Of a stretch of 64,000 nt of DNA, positions 18,129-26,309 are shown in pieces; positions within the stretch are counted from its first letter, which is position 1; the number at the start of each line of letters is the position of its first letter. The notes under the pieces are model-generated. The model was not told the DNA's origin and did no database searches. It was given only the letters and a program-made list of their open reading frames with translations. The stretch is from Streptosporangium pseudovulgare (GTDB lineage Bacteria; Actinomycetota; Actinomycetes; Streptosporangiales; Streptosporangiaceae). The position numbers and the translations under genes are program-made. The stretch lies in contig NZ_BMQJ01000003.1 of the NCBI RefSeq assembly GCF_014648055.1, positions 372,001 through 436,000 of the forward strand, read 5' to 3'.

Positions 18129-18406
18129 CTTCCGACCTCCCGGGTTCGTCTCGGCGGGAGGCCCCTGCGGCCGGGACCTCCGCGACGAGCCAACCAGCAT
18201 AGGCCGCGCGGCGGAGATCAGGTGCGAGAAGGTGGCTTTTGCGCTGATTCGGTGGTCTCGCGCCGGAGACGTTCCCGCGCGGCCGCCGGTCCGGAGGGCG
18301 GGAAGCCCGAACCGGACCCGGCGGGGGAGACCCGTCCGCCCTGCCGTCCCGGCCGCCGGACCGAGTCAGGCGGGAAGACCCGTCCGCGGTGCCGTCCCGG
18401 CCACCG

Positions 18407-18435
18407 GGCCCGGCGGGGGAGATCCCCGCCGGGCC
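18407..18435 (-). terminator. Terminator after sdaA
   Basis: GGCCCGGCGGGG at 18407-18418 pairs exactly with CCCCGCCGGGCC at 18424-18435 around a five-base loop, ten bases past the sdaA stop. The rest of 18129-18406 has no gene. It holds an imperfect direct repeat of about 35 bases (GACCCGTCCGC at 18332 and again near 18378). Confidence 0.75.
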
Positions 18436-18444
18436 GGTGGCGGG

Positions 18445-19821
18445 TCAGCACTCGATGACGTTCACCGCGAGCCCGCCGCGGCTGGTCTCCTTGTACTTGT
18501 CGAGCATGTCCCGGCCGGTGTCGCGCATCGTCTTGATCGCCTTGTCCAGCGAGACGAAGTGCCGGCCGTCGCCGCGCAGCGCGATCCGGGCGGCGGTGAT
18601 CGCCTTGATGGAGGCCACCGCGTTGCGCTCGATGCACGGGATCTGCACCAGCCCGCCGATCGGATCGCAGGTCAGGCCGAGGTTGTGCTCGATGCCGATC
18701 TCGGCGGCGTTCTCCACCTGCTCCGGGGTGCCGCCCAGCGCCTCGGTGAGCCCGGCCGCGGCCATCGAGCAGGCCGAGCCGACCTCGCCCTGGCAGCCGA
18801 CCTCGGCGCCGGAGATGGAGGCGTTCTCCTTGAACAGCACGCCGATCGCCCCGGCGGTGAGCAGGAAGCGCACCACGCCGTCCTCACCGGGCGTCGGCGT
18901 GAACCGGTGGTAGTAGGTGAGCACGGCCGGGATGATGCCCGCGGCGCCGTTCGTCGGGGCGGTGACGATCCGGCCGCCGGCCGCGTTCTCCTCGTTCACC
19001 GCCAGCGCGTACAGCGAGACCCAGTCCATCGCCTGCAGCGGGTCCCGCTCGGGCGACTCGCCGCTGAGCCGCCGGTGGAGCTGGTGGGCCCGGCGGCGGA
19101 CCTTCAGCCCGCCCGGCAGCACGCCCTCCTTGTCGATGCCGCGCCGCACGCACTCGCTCATGACCCGCCACAGGTTCAGCAGGCCGTCGCGGATCTCCTG
19201 CGCGGAGCGGCCGAACGCCTTCTCGTTCTCCATCATCAGCCCGGAGATCGACAGACCGGTCTCGGCGCAGTGCGCCAGCAGCTCGGCGCCGGTCGTGAAG
19301 GGGTACGGCACCGCGGTGTCGTCCGGCTTGATCCGGTCGGCGCCGGTGGCGTTCTCGTCCACCACGAACCCGCCGCCCACCGAGTAGTAGACCTTCTCGC
19401 GGAGCGTGTCGCCCGCCTCGGAGAAGGCGGTGAAGCGCATGCCGTTGGGGTGGTGCGGCAGCGAGATCTTCCGCTCGAAGACGAGGTCCTCACCGATCAC
19501 GAAGGGGATCTCGTGCGAGCCGTACAGCCGGACGGTCCCGCTCTCGCGCATGGCGGCCAGCCGCTCGTCGACGGTGTCGACGTCCACCAGCTCGGGCTTC
19601 TCGCCCGACAGGCCGAGCAGGACGGCCTTGTCGCTGCCGTGGCCCTTGCCGGTCAGCCCGAGCGAGCCGTACAGGATCGCCTCGACCCGCGCGGTCTTCT
19701 CCAGCAGCCCGTCCTGGGCGAGGCCGCGGGCGAACCTGTGCGCCGCGGCCATCGGGCCGCCGGTGTGCGAACTGGACGGGCCGATACCGATCTTGAAGAG
19801 ATCGAAGACGCTGATCGCCAT
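18445..19821 (-). CDS. sdaA: L-serine ammonia-lyase (iron-sulfur serine dehydratase)
   Basis: A 458-residue single-chain enzyme from ATG 19821 (AAGGA eight bases upstream). The N-terminal beta domain starts [20 protein letters not shown], the hallmark of SdaA. The C-terminal catalytic domain carries the cysteine motifs [18 protein letters not shown] and [19 protein letters not shown] that hold the oxygen-labile 4Fe-4S cluster. It deaminates L-serine to pyruvate and ammonia. Its place after gcvT-gcvH fits glycine breakdown: the cleavage system yields methylene-THF, which GlyA can use with more glycine to make serine, and SdaA removes the serine. A strong hairpin separates it from gcvH. Confidence 0.96.
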   Translation of the reverse strand: MAISVFDLFKIGIGPSSSHTGGPMAAAHRFARGLAQDGLLEKTARVEAILYGSLGLTGKGHGSDKAVLLGLSGEKPELVDVDTVDERLAAMRESGTVRLYGSHEIPFVIGEDLVFERKISLPHHPNGMRFTAFSEAGDTLREKVYYSVGGGFVVDENATGADRIKPDDTAVPYPFTTGAELLAHCAETGLSISGLMMENEKAFGRSAQEIRDGLLNLWRVMSECVRRGIDKEGVLPGGLKVRRRAHQLHRRLSGESPERDPLQAMDWVSLYALAVNEENAAGGRIVTAPTNGAAGIIPAVLTYYHRFTPTPGEDGVVRFLLTAGAIGVLFKENASISGAEVGCQGEVGSACSMAAAGLTEALGGTPEQVENAAEIGIEHNLGLTCDPIGGLVQIPCIERNAVASIKAITAARIALRGDGRHFVSLDKAIKTMRDTGRDMLDKYKETSRGGLAVNVIEC

Positions 19822-19843
19822 TGATCTGGTCCTTGCTTGCGTC

Positions 19844-19883
19844 GCCGTGACCACGCGCGCCCCGCGGCCCGCGTGGTCACGGC
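19844..19883 (-). terminator. 14-bp hairpin between gcvH and sdaA
   Basis: GCCGTGACCACGCG at 19844-19857 is the exact complement of 19870-19883, with a 12-base loop. It lies between the gcvH stop and the sdaA start on the coding strand. It probably reduces read-through into sdaA or stabilises the gcvTH mRNA 3' end. Confidence 0.6.
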
Positions 19884-19898
19884 ACTGGTGAGAGGAGG

Positions 19899-20288
19899 TC
19901 AGGACTCACCGGAGGTGAGCACGCCGTACTCCTCGGCGGACAGGAGGTCCTCGGGCTCGCCCTCCATGCGGATGCGGAAGAGCCAGCCCTCGCCGTAGGG
20001 GTCGCTGTTGACCAGCGACGGGTCGTCCACGACCGACTCGTTGACCTCGGTGATCTCGCCGCCCACCGGGGCGAAGATGTCGCTCACCGACTTGGTCGAC
20101 TCGACCTCGCCGACCGCGTCGCCCGCGGCGACGGTGGAGCCGACCTCAGGGACCTGCACGTAGACCACGTCACCGAGGGCCTCGGCGGCGTAGGCCGTGA
20201 CGCCCACGGTGAGGGTCAGGCCGTCGTCGATGCCCGCGACCCACTCGTGCTCCTTGGTGTACTGCAGGTCACCGGGAATGCTGCTCAC
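19899..20288 (-). CDS. gcvH: Glycine cleavage system H protein
   Basis: A 129-residue lipoyl carrier. The core is complete: YTKEHEWV, then GITDYA-like [13 protein letters not shown], and the lipoylation site Lys66 in [13 protein letters not shown]. The C-terminus [13 protein letters not shown] is typical. The protein shuttles the aminomethyl group between P (gcvP, not in this window) and T proteins. Its start codon overlaps the gcvT stop by four bases, so the two are coupled. Expression should be under the glycine riboswitch upstream of gcvT. Confidence 0.97.
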   Translation of the reverse strand: MSSIPGDLQYTKEHEWVAGIDDGLTLTVGVTAYAAEALGDVVYVQVPEVGSTVAAGDAVGEVESTKSVSDIFAPVGGEITEVNESVVDDPSLVNSDPYGEGWLFRIRMEGEPEDLLSAEEYGVLTSGES

Positions 20289-21376
20289 TTTTTCCTCCTG
20301 TAGAAAGGCAGGTCGACGACCTCGACCGCTTCATGGGTACCCCGGATGCTCACGGCCAGACCCTCGGAGCGGTCACCGTCCACGTAGGCCATGGCGATGG
20401 GCCGGCCGAGGGTCTGGGACGGGGCTCCGCTGGTCACCTCGCCGACGACGGCGCCGTCGTCGGCGACGACCACCGGGTAGCCGTGGCGGGGCACTCTGCG
20501 GCCGGTCGCGATCAGTCCGACCAGGCGGCGCGCGGGCGGGACGTCCTTGAGAGGCTCCAGGGCGGCCCGGCCGACGAAGTCGCCCGGTTTGTCAAACTTC
20601 ACCACACGGCCGAGCCCGGCGTCGAACGGGGTCAGCTCGGCGGTCAGCTCGTTGCCGTACAGCGGCATGCCCGCCTCCAGGCGGAGCGTGTCGCGGGCGG
20701 ACAGGCCCGCCGGGACCAGGCCGTGCGGGGCGCCCGCCTCGGTCAGCGCCGCCCACAGCGGCTCGGCGTCACCGGCGGCGGCGAACAGCTCGAAGCCGTC
20801 CTCGCCGGTGTAACCGGTGCGGGCGATGAGGACCTGGATCCCGGCGACGGTCGCGGGCAGGCCGGCGTAGTACTTCAGGCCGTCGAGGTCGGCGTCGGTG
20901 AGCTCGCCGAGGATGGCGCGCGAGTTCGGGCCCTGCACCGCGACCAGCGCGTACTGCTCGGAGCGGTCGTCCACCGCGGCGTCGAAGTCCTTGGCCCGGC
21001 CGGTCAGCTCGGCGGCGACCCGGGGGTAGTTGGACGCGTTGGCGACGACCATGAACTCGTCGGCGGCCAGGCGGTAGACGATCAGGTCGTCCAGCACGCC
21101 GCCGTCCGGGTCGACGATCATGGTGTAGCGGGCGCGGCCCGGCTCCAGAGCCGACAGGTGGCCGACCAGCGCGTAGTCGAGGGCCTCACCGGCCTGCGGG
21201 CCGGTCACGAAGATCTCGCCCATGTGGGAGAGGTCGAACAGGCCCGCCGCCTGGCGGACCGCGTTGTGCTCGGCGGACTCGCTGCCGTAGCGCAGCGGCA
21301 TCAGCCAGCCCGCGAAGTCGGTCAGGGTGGCGCCGAGAGCCTCGTGGACGCCGCGCAGCGGCGTGGGTCGGGACAT
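20285..21376 (-). CDS. gcvT: Aminomethyltransferase, glycine cleavage T protein
   Basis: A 363-residue protein with a GAGG ribosome-binding site seven bases before ATG 21376. The GcvT fold is complete. Folate-site motifs are [17 protein letters not shown] and [25 protein letters not shown] and [14 protein letters not shown] lie in the middle; a C-terminal barrel ends GVISLPFYRR-like. It transfers the methylene group from the H-protein intermediate to tetrahydrofolate and releases ammonia. First gene of gcvT-gcvH, directly preceded by a glycine riboswitch. Confidence 0.97.
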   Translation of the reverse strand: MSRPTPLRGVHEALGATLTDFAGWLMPLRYGSESAEHNAVRQAAGLFDLSHMGEIFVTGPQAGEALDYALVGHLSALEPGRARYTMIVDPDGGVLDDLIVYRLAADEFMVVANASNYPRVAAELTGRAKDFDAAVDDRSEQYALVAVQGPNSRAILGELTDADLDGLKYYAGLPATVAGIQVLIARTGYTGEDGFELFAAAGDAEPLWAALTEAGAPHGLVPAGLSARDTLRLEAGMPLYGNELTAELTPFDAGLGRVVKFDKPGDFVGRAALEPLKDVPPARRLVGLIATGRRVPRHGYPVVVADDGAVVGEVTSGAPSQTLGRPIAMAYVDGDRSEGLAVSIRGTHEAVEVVDLPFYRRKK

Positions 21377-21417
21377 GTTCGCACCTCAGGCAGGGGACGG
21401 ATGAGAGCATCCTCCCC

Positions 21418-21598
21418 CTCTGTCATTGATGCCTGAGAGCTTCGCCCGGTTTTTGCCGGACTTTCACCTTCGGCGAGGCCGCGTGGCCTGCTTTCCAGAG
21501 ATCACCTACCCGCACGGTCCTTTGCCTTGAGAGGTTCGCGGGGAGGGCTTGCTCCTTCAGGGGTCCTGGCCTGGATGTCAGGACGCTCTCCCGCACGG
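21418..21598 (-). ncRNA. Tandem glycine riboswitch
   Basis: On the minus strand the leader of gcvT holds two glycine-aptamer modules. The first (about 21517-21598) begins GCGGGAGAGCG, has GAAGGAGCAAGC, and ends CCTCTCAAGGCAAAGGACCG. The second (about 21418-21505) has TCTGGAAAGC, GCCGAAGGTGAAAGTC and GCTCTCAGGCATCAATGAC. These are the conserved helices and junctions of gcvT-type tandem aptamers, in the right order and spacing. It should switch on gcvTH when glycine is abundant. About 40 bases separate it from the gcvT start. Confidence 0.95.
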
Positions 21599-21735
21599 GT
21601 TCATCGGTGCCGTGGCCAGCCTAACCGGCCGTGCCCGCCGAGCGAAATCCCTCGACGGGGGAAACGTGCGTCCCCGTCCGGCCGTACGGCGGGGCAGCCG
21701 TGTCGTGGAGATTCCTTGCATAGTCTGATGAATCG

Positions 21736-22707
21736 ATGGACGACTTCTTCCGCGAGAGGATCCTGGAGACGGGACGGCTGCCGCTGTTCTGCTTCTTCGT
21801 CGCGCTGATCGTGGCGTTCGTGCTGACCAGGATCAACGTCCGGCTGATCCGGGCGAAGATCGGCTGGTTCGGCGACGTCAGCGTCGGCGACATGCACATC
21901 CACCACGTGGTGTTCGGCGTGGTGCTGACCCTGCTGGGCGGGGTGGCGGGGCTGGTCGTCTCGGGCATCTCCCAGGGCTGGTACGCCGTGACCGCCGCCG
22001 TCTTCGGCGTGGGGGCCGCCCTGATCCTGGACGAGTTCGCGTTGATCCTGCACCTCCGCGACGTCTACTGGGAGGAGGAGGGGCGGGCGTCGGTGGACGC
22101 GGTCTTCACCGCGATCGCGATAACCGGCCTGCTTCTCACCGGCCTGCGCCCGCTGGTCTGGGAGGGCTCCGACGGCACGCCGCGCGGGGCGTGGCTCACC
22201 GCCGGCCTGATCGTGGCGAACCTCGTGCTGGCCGTGATCACCCTCCTCAAGGGGAAGATCTGGACCGGTCTGGCCGGCCTGTTCCTGCCGCCGCTGCTGA
22301 TCGTGGGGGCGGTGCGGCTGGCCCGCCCGGGCTCGCCGTGGGCGCACTGGTTCATGGCGCCCGGCTCCCGGCGGCCCCGGCCCCGGAAGATGGCCACGGC
22401 GGTGCACCGGGAGGAACGCTGGCGGCGCCCGGTCATCCGCGCGAAGATCGCCTTCCAGGAGTTCGTCTCCGGCCGGCACGACCTGCCCTCCACCCGCCGC
22501 CTGGTCAGGCTCCAGGACCGCCAGGAGAACGCCGCGGGCCGGGACCGCCAGGAGAACGCCGCGGGCCGGGAGCGTCACGAGCACGCCGCGGGCCGGGACA
22601 GCCAGGAGCGCGGCACGAGCCGGGGCCGGGAGCACGCCGCGGGCCGGGACCGCCACGAGCACGCCGTGAGCCGGGACGGCCGCGAGCACACCGCGAGCCG
22701 GGAGTGA
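21736..22707 (+). CDS. Integral membrane protein with repetitive hydrophilic tail
   Basis: A 323-residue protein with six predicted membrane helices in residues 15-200. They include a histidine-bearing stretch (GDMHIHHVVFGVVLTLL) and an acidic one (LILDEFALILHLRDVYWEEEG). After a basic cytoplasmic segment the last 65 residues are a degenerate repeat of the type RxEHAAGRD. The membrane part resembles conserved actinobacterial integral membrane proteins of unknown role. The ATG has no good ribosome-binding site, and a TAGTCT lies close upstream, so a leaderless mRNA is possible. The next gene overlaps or closely follows it. Confidence 0.75.
   Translation: MDDFFRERILETGRLPLFCFFVALIVAFVLTRINVRLIRAKIGWFGDVSVGDMHIHHVVFGVVLTLLGGVAGLVVSGISQGWYAVTAAVFGVGAALILDEFALILHLRDVYWEEEGRASVDAVFTAIAITGLLLTGLRPLVWEGSDGTPRGAWLTAGLIVANLVLAVITLLKGKIWTGLAGLFLPPLLIVGAVRLARPGSPWAHWFMAPGSRRPRPRKMATAVHREERWRRPVIRAKIAFQEFVSGRHDLPSTRRLVRLQDRQENAAGRDRQENAAGRERHEHAAGRDSQERGTSRGREHAAGRDRHEHAVSRDGREHTASRE
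22511..22700 (+). repeat. In-frame degenerate 24-27-bp tandem repeats
   Basis: The 3' end of the membrane-protein gene consists of about seven related units based on GAGCACGCCGCGGGCCGGGAC, encoding variants of EHAAGRDR and ENAAGRDR. The frame is kept throughout. The encoded tail is highly charged and probably unstructured. Confidence 0.8.
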
Positions 22708-22724
22708 ACCGGGGTGAGCCGGCC

Positions 22725-23039
22725 GTGAGCGAGCTTCCGTCCCGCTGGGAGGGCGTGGCGCACCGGGTGCCCGACTCCCTCGCCGACCTGCGCGGCCCCG
22801 CCACCGGGGTGGTCAGCCTGCCCGTCCACCTGGCCTGGTCGGGCCTGACCGAGTTCGACCTGGGCAACCGGCTGCTGCGGATGAGCCTGTACCGGACGAT
22901 CATCACCGGCGGCGGGCGCGAGGACGCCGAGGCGTACCTCAACGCCGGGATCCTCCTCGCCGACTGGCCCCTGCTGCGCCGCGGGATCGGGCCGAGTTAC
23001 CGCAGGGCATGGGAGGGCAAGATCTCCGCGTTGGGATGA
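22725..23039 (+). CDS. Small protein paired with an AbiEii-like nucleotidyltransferase
   Basis: A 104-residue protein starting at GTG 22725; a GTG at 22704 that overlaps the previous stop as GTGA is an alternative. It contains LPVHLAWSGLTEFDLGNRLL, then SLYRTIITGGGREDAEAYLN, and ends GPSYRRAWEGK. It has no membrane or signal sequence. It lies 25 bases before a nucleotidyltransferase gene. The same pairing of a roughly 100-residue protein with an AbiEii-type protein is common in actinobacteria. It may act as the antitoxin or partner, but this is inferred from position. Confidence 0.7.
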   Translation: MSELPSRWEGVAHRVPDSLADLRGPATGVVSLPVHLAWSGLTEFDLGNRLLRMSLYRTIITGGGREDAEAYLNAGILLADWPLLRRGIGPSYRRAWEGKISALG

Positions 23040-23064
23040 GCGCGGGCGGAGGGGAGCGAGCCGG

Positions 23065-23772
23065 GTGGACGCGATACGACTGCCCCCGTTGCAGGAGCGG
23101 ATGCTCCGGGCCGTCCTGCCGGTCTGCGACCGGTTCGGCCTCGTGCTGGCCGGCGGCTACGCCATGAACGCCCACGGCCTCACCGAGCGCCCGAGCAACG
23201 ACCTCGACTTCGCCACCGCCGCCGAGACGCCGCTGCCCGACGTGGCCGGCGCCGTCGCCGGGGCGTTCCGGGACGCCGGGCTGGACGCCACCGTGGTGGA
23301 GGCCGGGCCCCGGATGGCGCGGCTGGTGGTGAGCGACCCGGTGACCGAGCAGAGCTGCGAGTTCGACCTGCTCAGGGAGGCACTGCAGCGCGGGCCCGTG
23401 GTCGTCGGCGACGTGTCCGTGGTCTCCCTGGACGACGCGGTCGGGCTGAAGATGCGCGCCCTGCACGAGCGCAGCCTCGCCCGCGACGTCATCGACGTCG
23501 TCTCGGTCTCGCACCTGTACGGCCTCCGCGAGCTGGAGCACCTCGCCCGCCTGCACAACGAGGAGTTCTCACCCGCCGAGCTGGTGATGCGCCTGGAGTT
23601 CGTCGAGCTGATCGCCGACGAGGACTTCGAGGCCTACGGCCTGACGGCGGAGGAGATCGCCGGGATCCGCCGGTACTGCGCCGCCTGGGTGGAGGACATC
23701 AAGCTCCGCCGCCCGGAGGACGGCGACGCCGAGTACGGCGCCGAACACGACGACCTCCCCGAGGTCGGCTGA
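23065..23772 (+). CDS. AbiEii-like nucleotidyltransferase
   Basis: A 235-residue protein from GTG 23065. The N-terminus reads VLAGGYAMNAHGLTERPSND, then LDFAT, the minimal nucleotidyltransferase signature (G-G-x-A with D-x-D replaced by NDLDFAT) found in AbiEii/AbiGii toxins. SLDDAVGLKMRALHERSLARD follows, as in DUF1814-type proteins. AbiEii members transfer nucleotides to RNA or tRNA and are held in check by a partner. It forms a two-gene unit with the small protein just upstream. Whether it is a real toxin-antitoxin or phage-defence pair is not shown by sequence. Confidence 0.78.
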   Translation: MDAIRLPPLQERMLRAVLPVCDRFGLVLAGGYAMNAHGLTERPSNDLDFATAAETPLPDVAGAVAGAFRDAGLDATVVEAGPRMARLVVSDPVTEQSCEFDLLREALQRGPVVVGDVSVVSLDDAVGLKMRALHERSLARDVIDVVSVSHLYGLRELEHLARLHNEEFSPAELVMRLEFVELIADEDFEAYGLTAEEIAGIRRYCAAWVEDIKLRRPEDGDAEYGAEHDDLPEVG

Positions 23773-23791
23773 TCCTCACCGCCGGGAGCGG

Positions 23792-24196
23792 TCAGCGGTC
23801 CGGGGTGAGGAGGGGTTTGACGTCCAGAATCGGGGTCCCGTCGAGGGCTTCGAGGTTGCGGACGTGGACGCGAGTACCGGCGACGGCGAGGATGTGGACG
23901 GTGTGCAGGCCGATCGGGTTGGGCCGGTCCGGCGCGCGGGTGGCGAAGACGCCGGTGAGCGGCCGGGTGGCGTCGCCACGCGGGTGGACGGCGAGGGTGT
24001 CGCGGTCGGCGCGGTCGAGCCAGGTGAGCAGCAGTACATCGGTGCCCGGCGTCAGGCCGTCCAGGGCGGAGGCGTACCGGTCGTCGAAGACGAGCCAGGC
24101 GTCGGGTGCTCCCTCGTCGGGCTGCCGGGGCGCCGCCGTGCGATCGGTCAGCGTCGACTCGACGCGCCCGACCGGGCGCAGCGTGTTCTCGGCCAA
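23792..24196 (-). CDS. TrmO/TsaA-type tRNA methyltransferase-like protein
   Basis: A 134-residue protein. TTG at 24196 is chosen as the start because GAGG lies five bases upstream and no ATG/GTG fits. The motifs LRPVGRVEST, VLLLTWLDRADR, GVFATRAPDRPNPIGLHTV and LEALDGTPILDVKP are the TsaA-like beta-barrel signature of TrmO. TrmO methylates N6-threonylcarbamoyl-adenosine in certain tRNAs using SAM. This is a short standalone form with only the SAM-barrel and no C-terminal extension, so its substrate is less certain. It lies 48 bases after a SnoaL-like gene on the same strand. Confidence 0.85.
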   Translation of the reverse strand: MAENTLRPVGRVESTLTDRTAAPRQPDEGAPDAWLVFDDRYASALDGLTPGTDVLLLTWLDRADRDTLAVHPRGDATRPLTGVFATRAPDRPNPIGLHTVHILAVAGTRVHVRNLEALDGTPILDVKPLLTPDR

Positions 24197-24244
24197 AGAT
24201 CCTCGATCCTTTCCTGAGGCGGGGTCCGGACGCCGGCGGCGTGC

Positions 24245-24652
24245 CTACGGTGCTTCTTCCAGCTGCCTGCCGACCTGGTCGATCCGGCGGATCCGGCCGT
24301 CCGGCGCCAGGCGGCCGAACATGTAGATCTCCGCCGCGAAAGTCTTGCCCTTGCGCAACCTGGTGCGCAAGGTCCACCGGGCGGCGATCCGGTCACCCGA
24401 GACCAGCGTCTCGTGGATCTCGACACCGAGCCGGTCGTCAGCGGTCGTCGCCTCTTTGTCGATGTTCCTGCGGACAGGGCGGACGTGGTCGATCATGCGC
24501 TGCCGATCGATCACGAGCCCGTCGTTGCGGTACTCGAAGTCCGGAACGAAGTAGCGGTCAAGGATCGTGCCGGGCTCCTCGTCGGAGACGGCCATGTCCC
24601 GGGTGTAGGTGATCAGGAAGTCGGCGAGGTCGTGCTCGGAGCTGATGCCCAT
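24245..24652 (-). CDS. SnoaL/NTF2-like fold protein
   Basis: A 135-residue protein with an NTF2-like cone fold. Helical N-terminus LADFLITYTRDMAVSDEEPG, strand-rich middle YFVPDFEYRNDGLVIDRQRM, and the closing sheet RIAARWTLRTRLRKGKTF and EIYMFGRLAPDGRIRRIDQVG are typical. Family members include polyketide cyclases and ketosteroid isomerases as well as many uncharacterised proteins. No catalytic pair can be assigned with confidence. It is the first gene of a probable operon with the TrmO-like gene. Confidence 0.78.
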   Translation of the reverse strand: MGISSEHDLADFLITYTRDMAVSDEEPGTILDRYFVPDFEYRNDGLVIDRQRMIDHVRPVRRNIDKEATTADDRLGVEIHETLVSGDRIAARWTLRTRLRKGKTFAAEIYMFGRLAPDGRIRRIDQVGRQLEEAP

Positions 24653-25121
24653 GATGTCTCCTTGAGGGAAGAGGGTTCACCGGTGGATCGGATCGGGAAC
24701 GCGCCGAGCCGGCGCCCGGACGAGCTCGCGCCGCCATGACGGGGCCGTCGCCCCGCCGCACCCCGCAGGGGATCACGCGGCGCGGACCGGGCTCCTAGAC
24801 GGCCGGGTGATGCGGAGTCGATCCTCGCCGCCCGTGCTCGCCGCCGTCGTCGTACGGCCGAAGGCGATATGCGCTACTCCCGTCGTCGTACGTCACCGCG
24901 CGGCCACCGCGCCGGAAGCACCCCGCCGGACGCGGCCCCGCGCGGTACGCGGGGCGTGTGACCGACGCACCCGGCCCGGGCGACGGGCCGCTCCCCGCGC
25001 CCCGCCGTACGGGCCGCCCTGCAGGCCGGACCGGCGGGCACGGGCCGGTTCGCGGTCCGGCAGGCATATCCGGCCGTTCGGCGGGAAGCTGAACGGCCTG
25101 CCTGCCGAAGGAGTGTGGATC
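24653..25121. other. Gap of about 470 bp without a recognised gene
   Basis: The region is GC-rich and contains several CG-rich direct and inverted runs but no frame with convincing family or codon signal. An open minus-strand frame near 24795-25067 is rich in Pro/Arg and looks like chance. The only clear structure is the hairpin at 25061-25104 just before the CsbD-like gene. Confidence 0.6.
25061..25104 (+). promoter_or_regulatory. Bulged hairpin in the leader of the CsbD-like gene
   Basis: CAGGCA (25061-25066) pairs with TGCCTG (25099-25104), and GGCCGTTC (25072-25079) pairs with GAACGGCC (25091-25098). A five-base bulge lies on the left side. The stem ends four bases before the AAGGAG of the next gene, so it may affect translation or mRNA stability. 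Confidence 0.45.
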
Positions 25122-25322
25122 GTGGGTCTCGTCGAGAAGCTCAATCTGCGTGAGATGAAGGCAAAGGCCAAGCGGAAGCTGGGCGGCCGGATCGGCGACC
25201 GGCGGCTCGCCGCCGAGGGGCGGACCGAGGAGGCCGAGGCCAGGCTCCTCAGGACCCAGGACGAGATCCTGGACACCGTGGCCGAGATGCGCAGGGAGTA
25301 CGGCGCCGCCCGCCGCGGCTGA
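25122..25322 (+). CDS. CsbD-like small stress protein
   Basis: A 66-residue, highly charged helical protein. GTG 25122 has AAGGAG eight bases upstream. The core LREMKAKAKRKLGGRIGDRR, followed by LAAEGRTEEAEARLLRTQDE, follows the CsbD pattern (KAKGK...GKxxGDxxLxAEGKxxxxxG). CsbD proteins are abundant, probably disordered stress proteins controlled by general stress sigma factors in other bacteria. The leader has a bulged hairpin. The function is unknown and the match is by pattern. Confidence 0.65.
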   Translation: MGLVEKLNLREMKAKAKRKLGGRIGDRRLAAEGRTEEAEARLLRTQDEILDTVAEMRREYGAARRG

Positions 25323-25532
25323 CGCCCGTACCCTCAGCCCGGCCGCGCCGGGCGCCGGCGCTCCGCGGCCCGTGCTCCCCCTCCGGGCCGTGGGGCGCCG
25401 GTGCCCGGCGCGGTCGTTCCCTTCGCGGTCGTCCCCTCCGCGGCGCCGCCGTCCTCTCCGCGGACGGGCTCCCGCGCAAGGTGGCTTCCCGTGAGCGGGC
25501 GGCCGGTCCGGGCGCCGTGTCCGGTGGCGCTA

Positions 25533-25850
25533 CTAGTCCGGGCTCTGCACCTGGTAGCGGGGCCCGAGCTCGGGGTGCCAGGGGTCGGTGGCGGCGACGA
25601 CCAGGCCGGGCCCGCCGATCAGCTCCTCCAGCACCTCCTCGACGCGCCCGGGGTCCAGCCCCGTCACCCGCGCGATCTCCGTCACGTGCCCCGGCCCGAC
25701 GGAGCTCTCCAGCTCCGAGACGGCCCGGAAGACCGCGGCCTGCTCCGTGGTCAGGTTCGCGTCGACGGACGGGCCGATGTCCGCCGCGTCGCCCGACACC
25801 CCCGTCAGGTCCGAACCGCCCGGCAGGTCCGCGTCGTCCGCGTCCGTCAT
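25533..25850 (-). CDS. Small winged-helix-like conserved hypothetical protein
   Basis: A 105-residue protein starting at ATG 25850, with a GGGGGAT sequence upstream. The first 35 residues are acidic and disordered. The rest, LTTEQAAVFRAVSELESSVG, then GHVTEIARVTGLDPGRVEEV and LEELIGGPGLV, has the helix pattern of a winged helix-turn-helix without membrane or enzyme features. It ends with RYQVQSPD. Such short proteins are common in actinobacteria and of unknown function. The frame extends upstream to 26084, but that part looks non-coding. Confidence 0.65.
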   Translation of the reverse strand: MTDADDADLPGGSDLTGVSGDAADIGPSVDANLTTEQAAVFRAVSELESSVGPGHVTEIARVTGLDPGRVEEVLEELIGGPGLVVAATDPWHPELGPRYQVQSPD

Positions 25851-26309
25851 GCCGATCCCCCTCCTGGCGCCCCTGGCATTCGACAGGTCCCCCTGACCGT
25901 CACCATCCCCCCGGGTGACCGCCTCAAGCCTTCGGCGGGGATTGCGAAAAATCTGCGTAGCGGGTGGCGAGATACTTAGGAAGACCCCGCCTCCCGCTGA
26001 TTCGCCGCTCCGGAAACCGGGCACCTGGCCTGTGCGGAGCCTCTTCTTCGCATCGGAGCGTCCAGTGGGCGCTCCCCGGCTCACTCCCCTTCGCCCAGTC
26101 CGTGCGGGACAAGGGTCATGGCGGGGCCGGAGGACGGCCGGAAACGGAGGGCGTCCCGGCGGCGGCCGGGGCGCCCTCCTGTGCCGGGCCCCTCACATGG
26201 GGCCCGCCGCGCCGGGTCTCTCACCCCGGGTCTCTCACTCCGGGTTGACCCGTGGCCTCCGGGTGACAAATATGAATGCATTCATTCATGACGATGAGGA
26301 GGCTCGGTC
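25851..26309 (+). promoter_or_regulatory. hutU upstream region
   Basis: The 459-bp gap before hutU has no gene. CCGGGTCTCTCAC occurs twice with a 14-base period (26212 and 26226). TTGACC at 26245-26250 is a good -35 element. The -10 region, 17 bases later, would be AAATAT (26268-26273), immediately followed by the operator at 26273-26288. Repression by blocking the promoter would fit. Confidence 0.4.
26273..26288. promoter_or_regulatory. Hut operator TGAATG-N4-CATTCA (copy 1)
   Basis: TGAATG at 26273-26278 and CATTCA at 26283-26288 are exact inverted repeats with a four-base spacer; the spacer itself extends a shorter perfect palindrome ATGAATGCATTCAT. It is 21 bases before the hutU ATG. The same arrangement stands before the second hut unit at 32732-32747, about 6.4 kb away. 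Confidence 0.7.

Noticed and set aside
22511-22700. Repeats considered as a CRISPR array
   Set aside because: The units are contiguous, degenerate and in frame with a coding sequence; there are no unique spacers and no cas genes.
24795-25067. 90-codon minus-strand frame
   Set aside because: Its composition is Pro/Arg/Gly-rich and it shows no domain, ribosome-binding site or neighbour logic.
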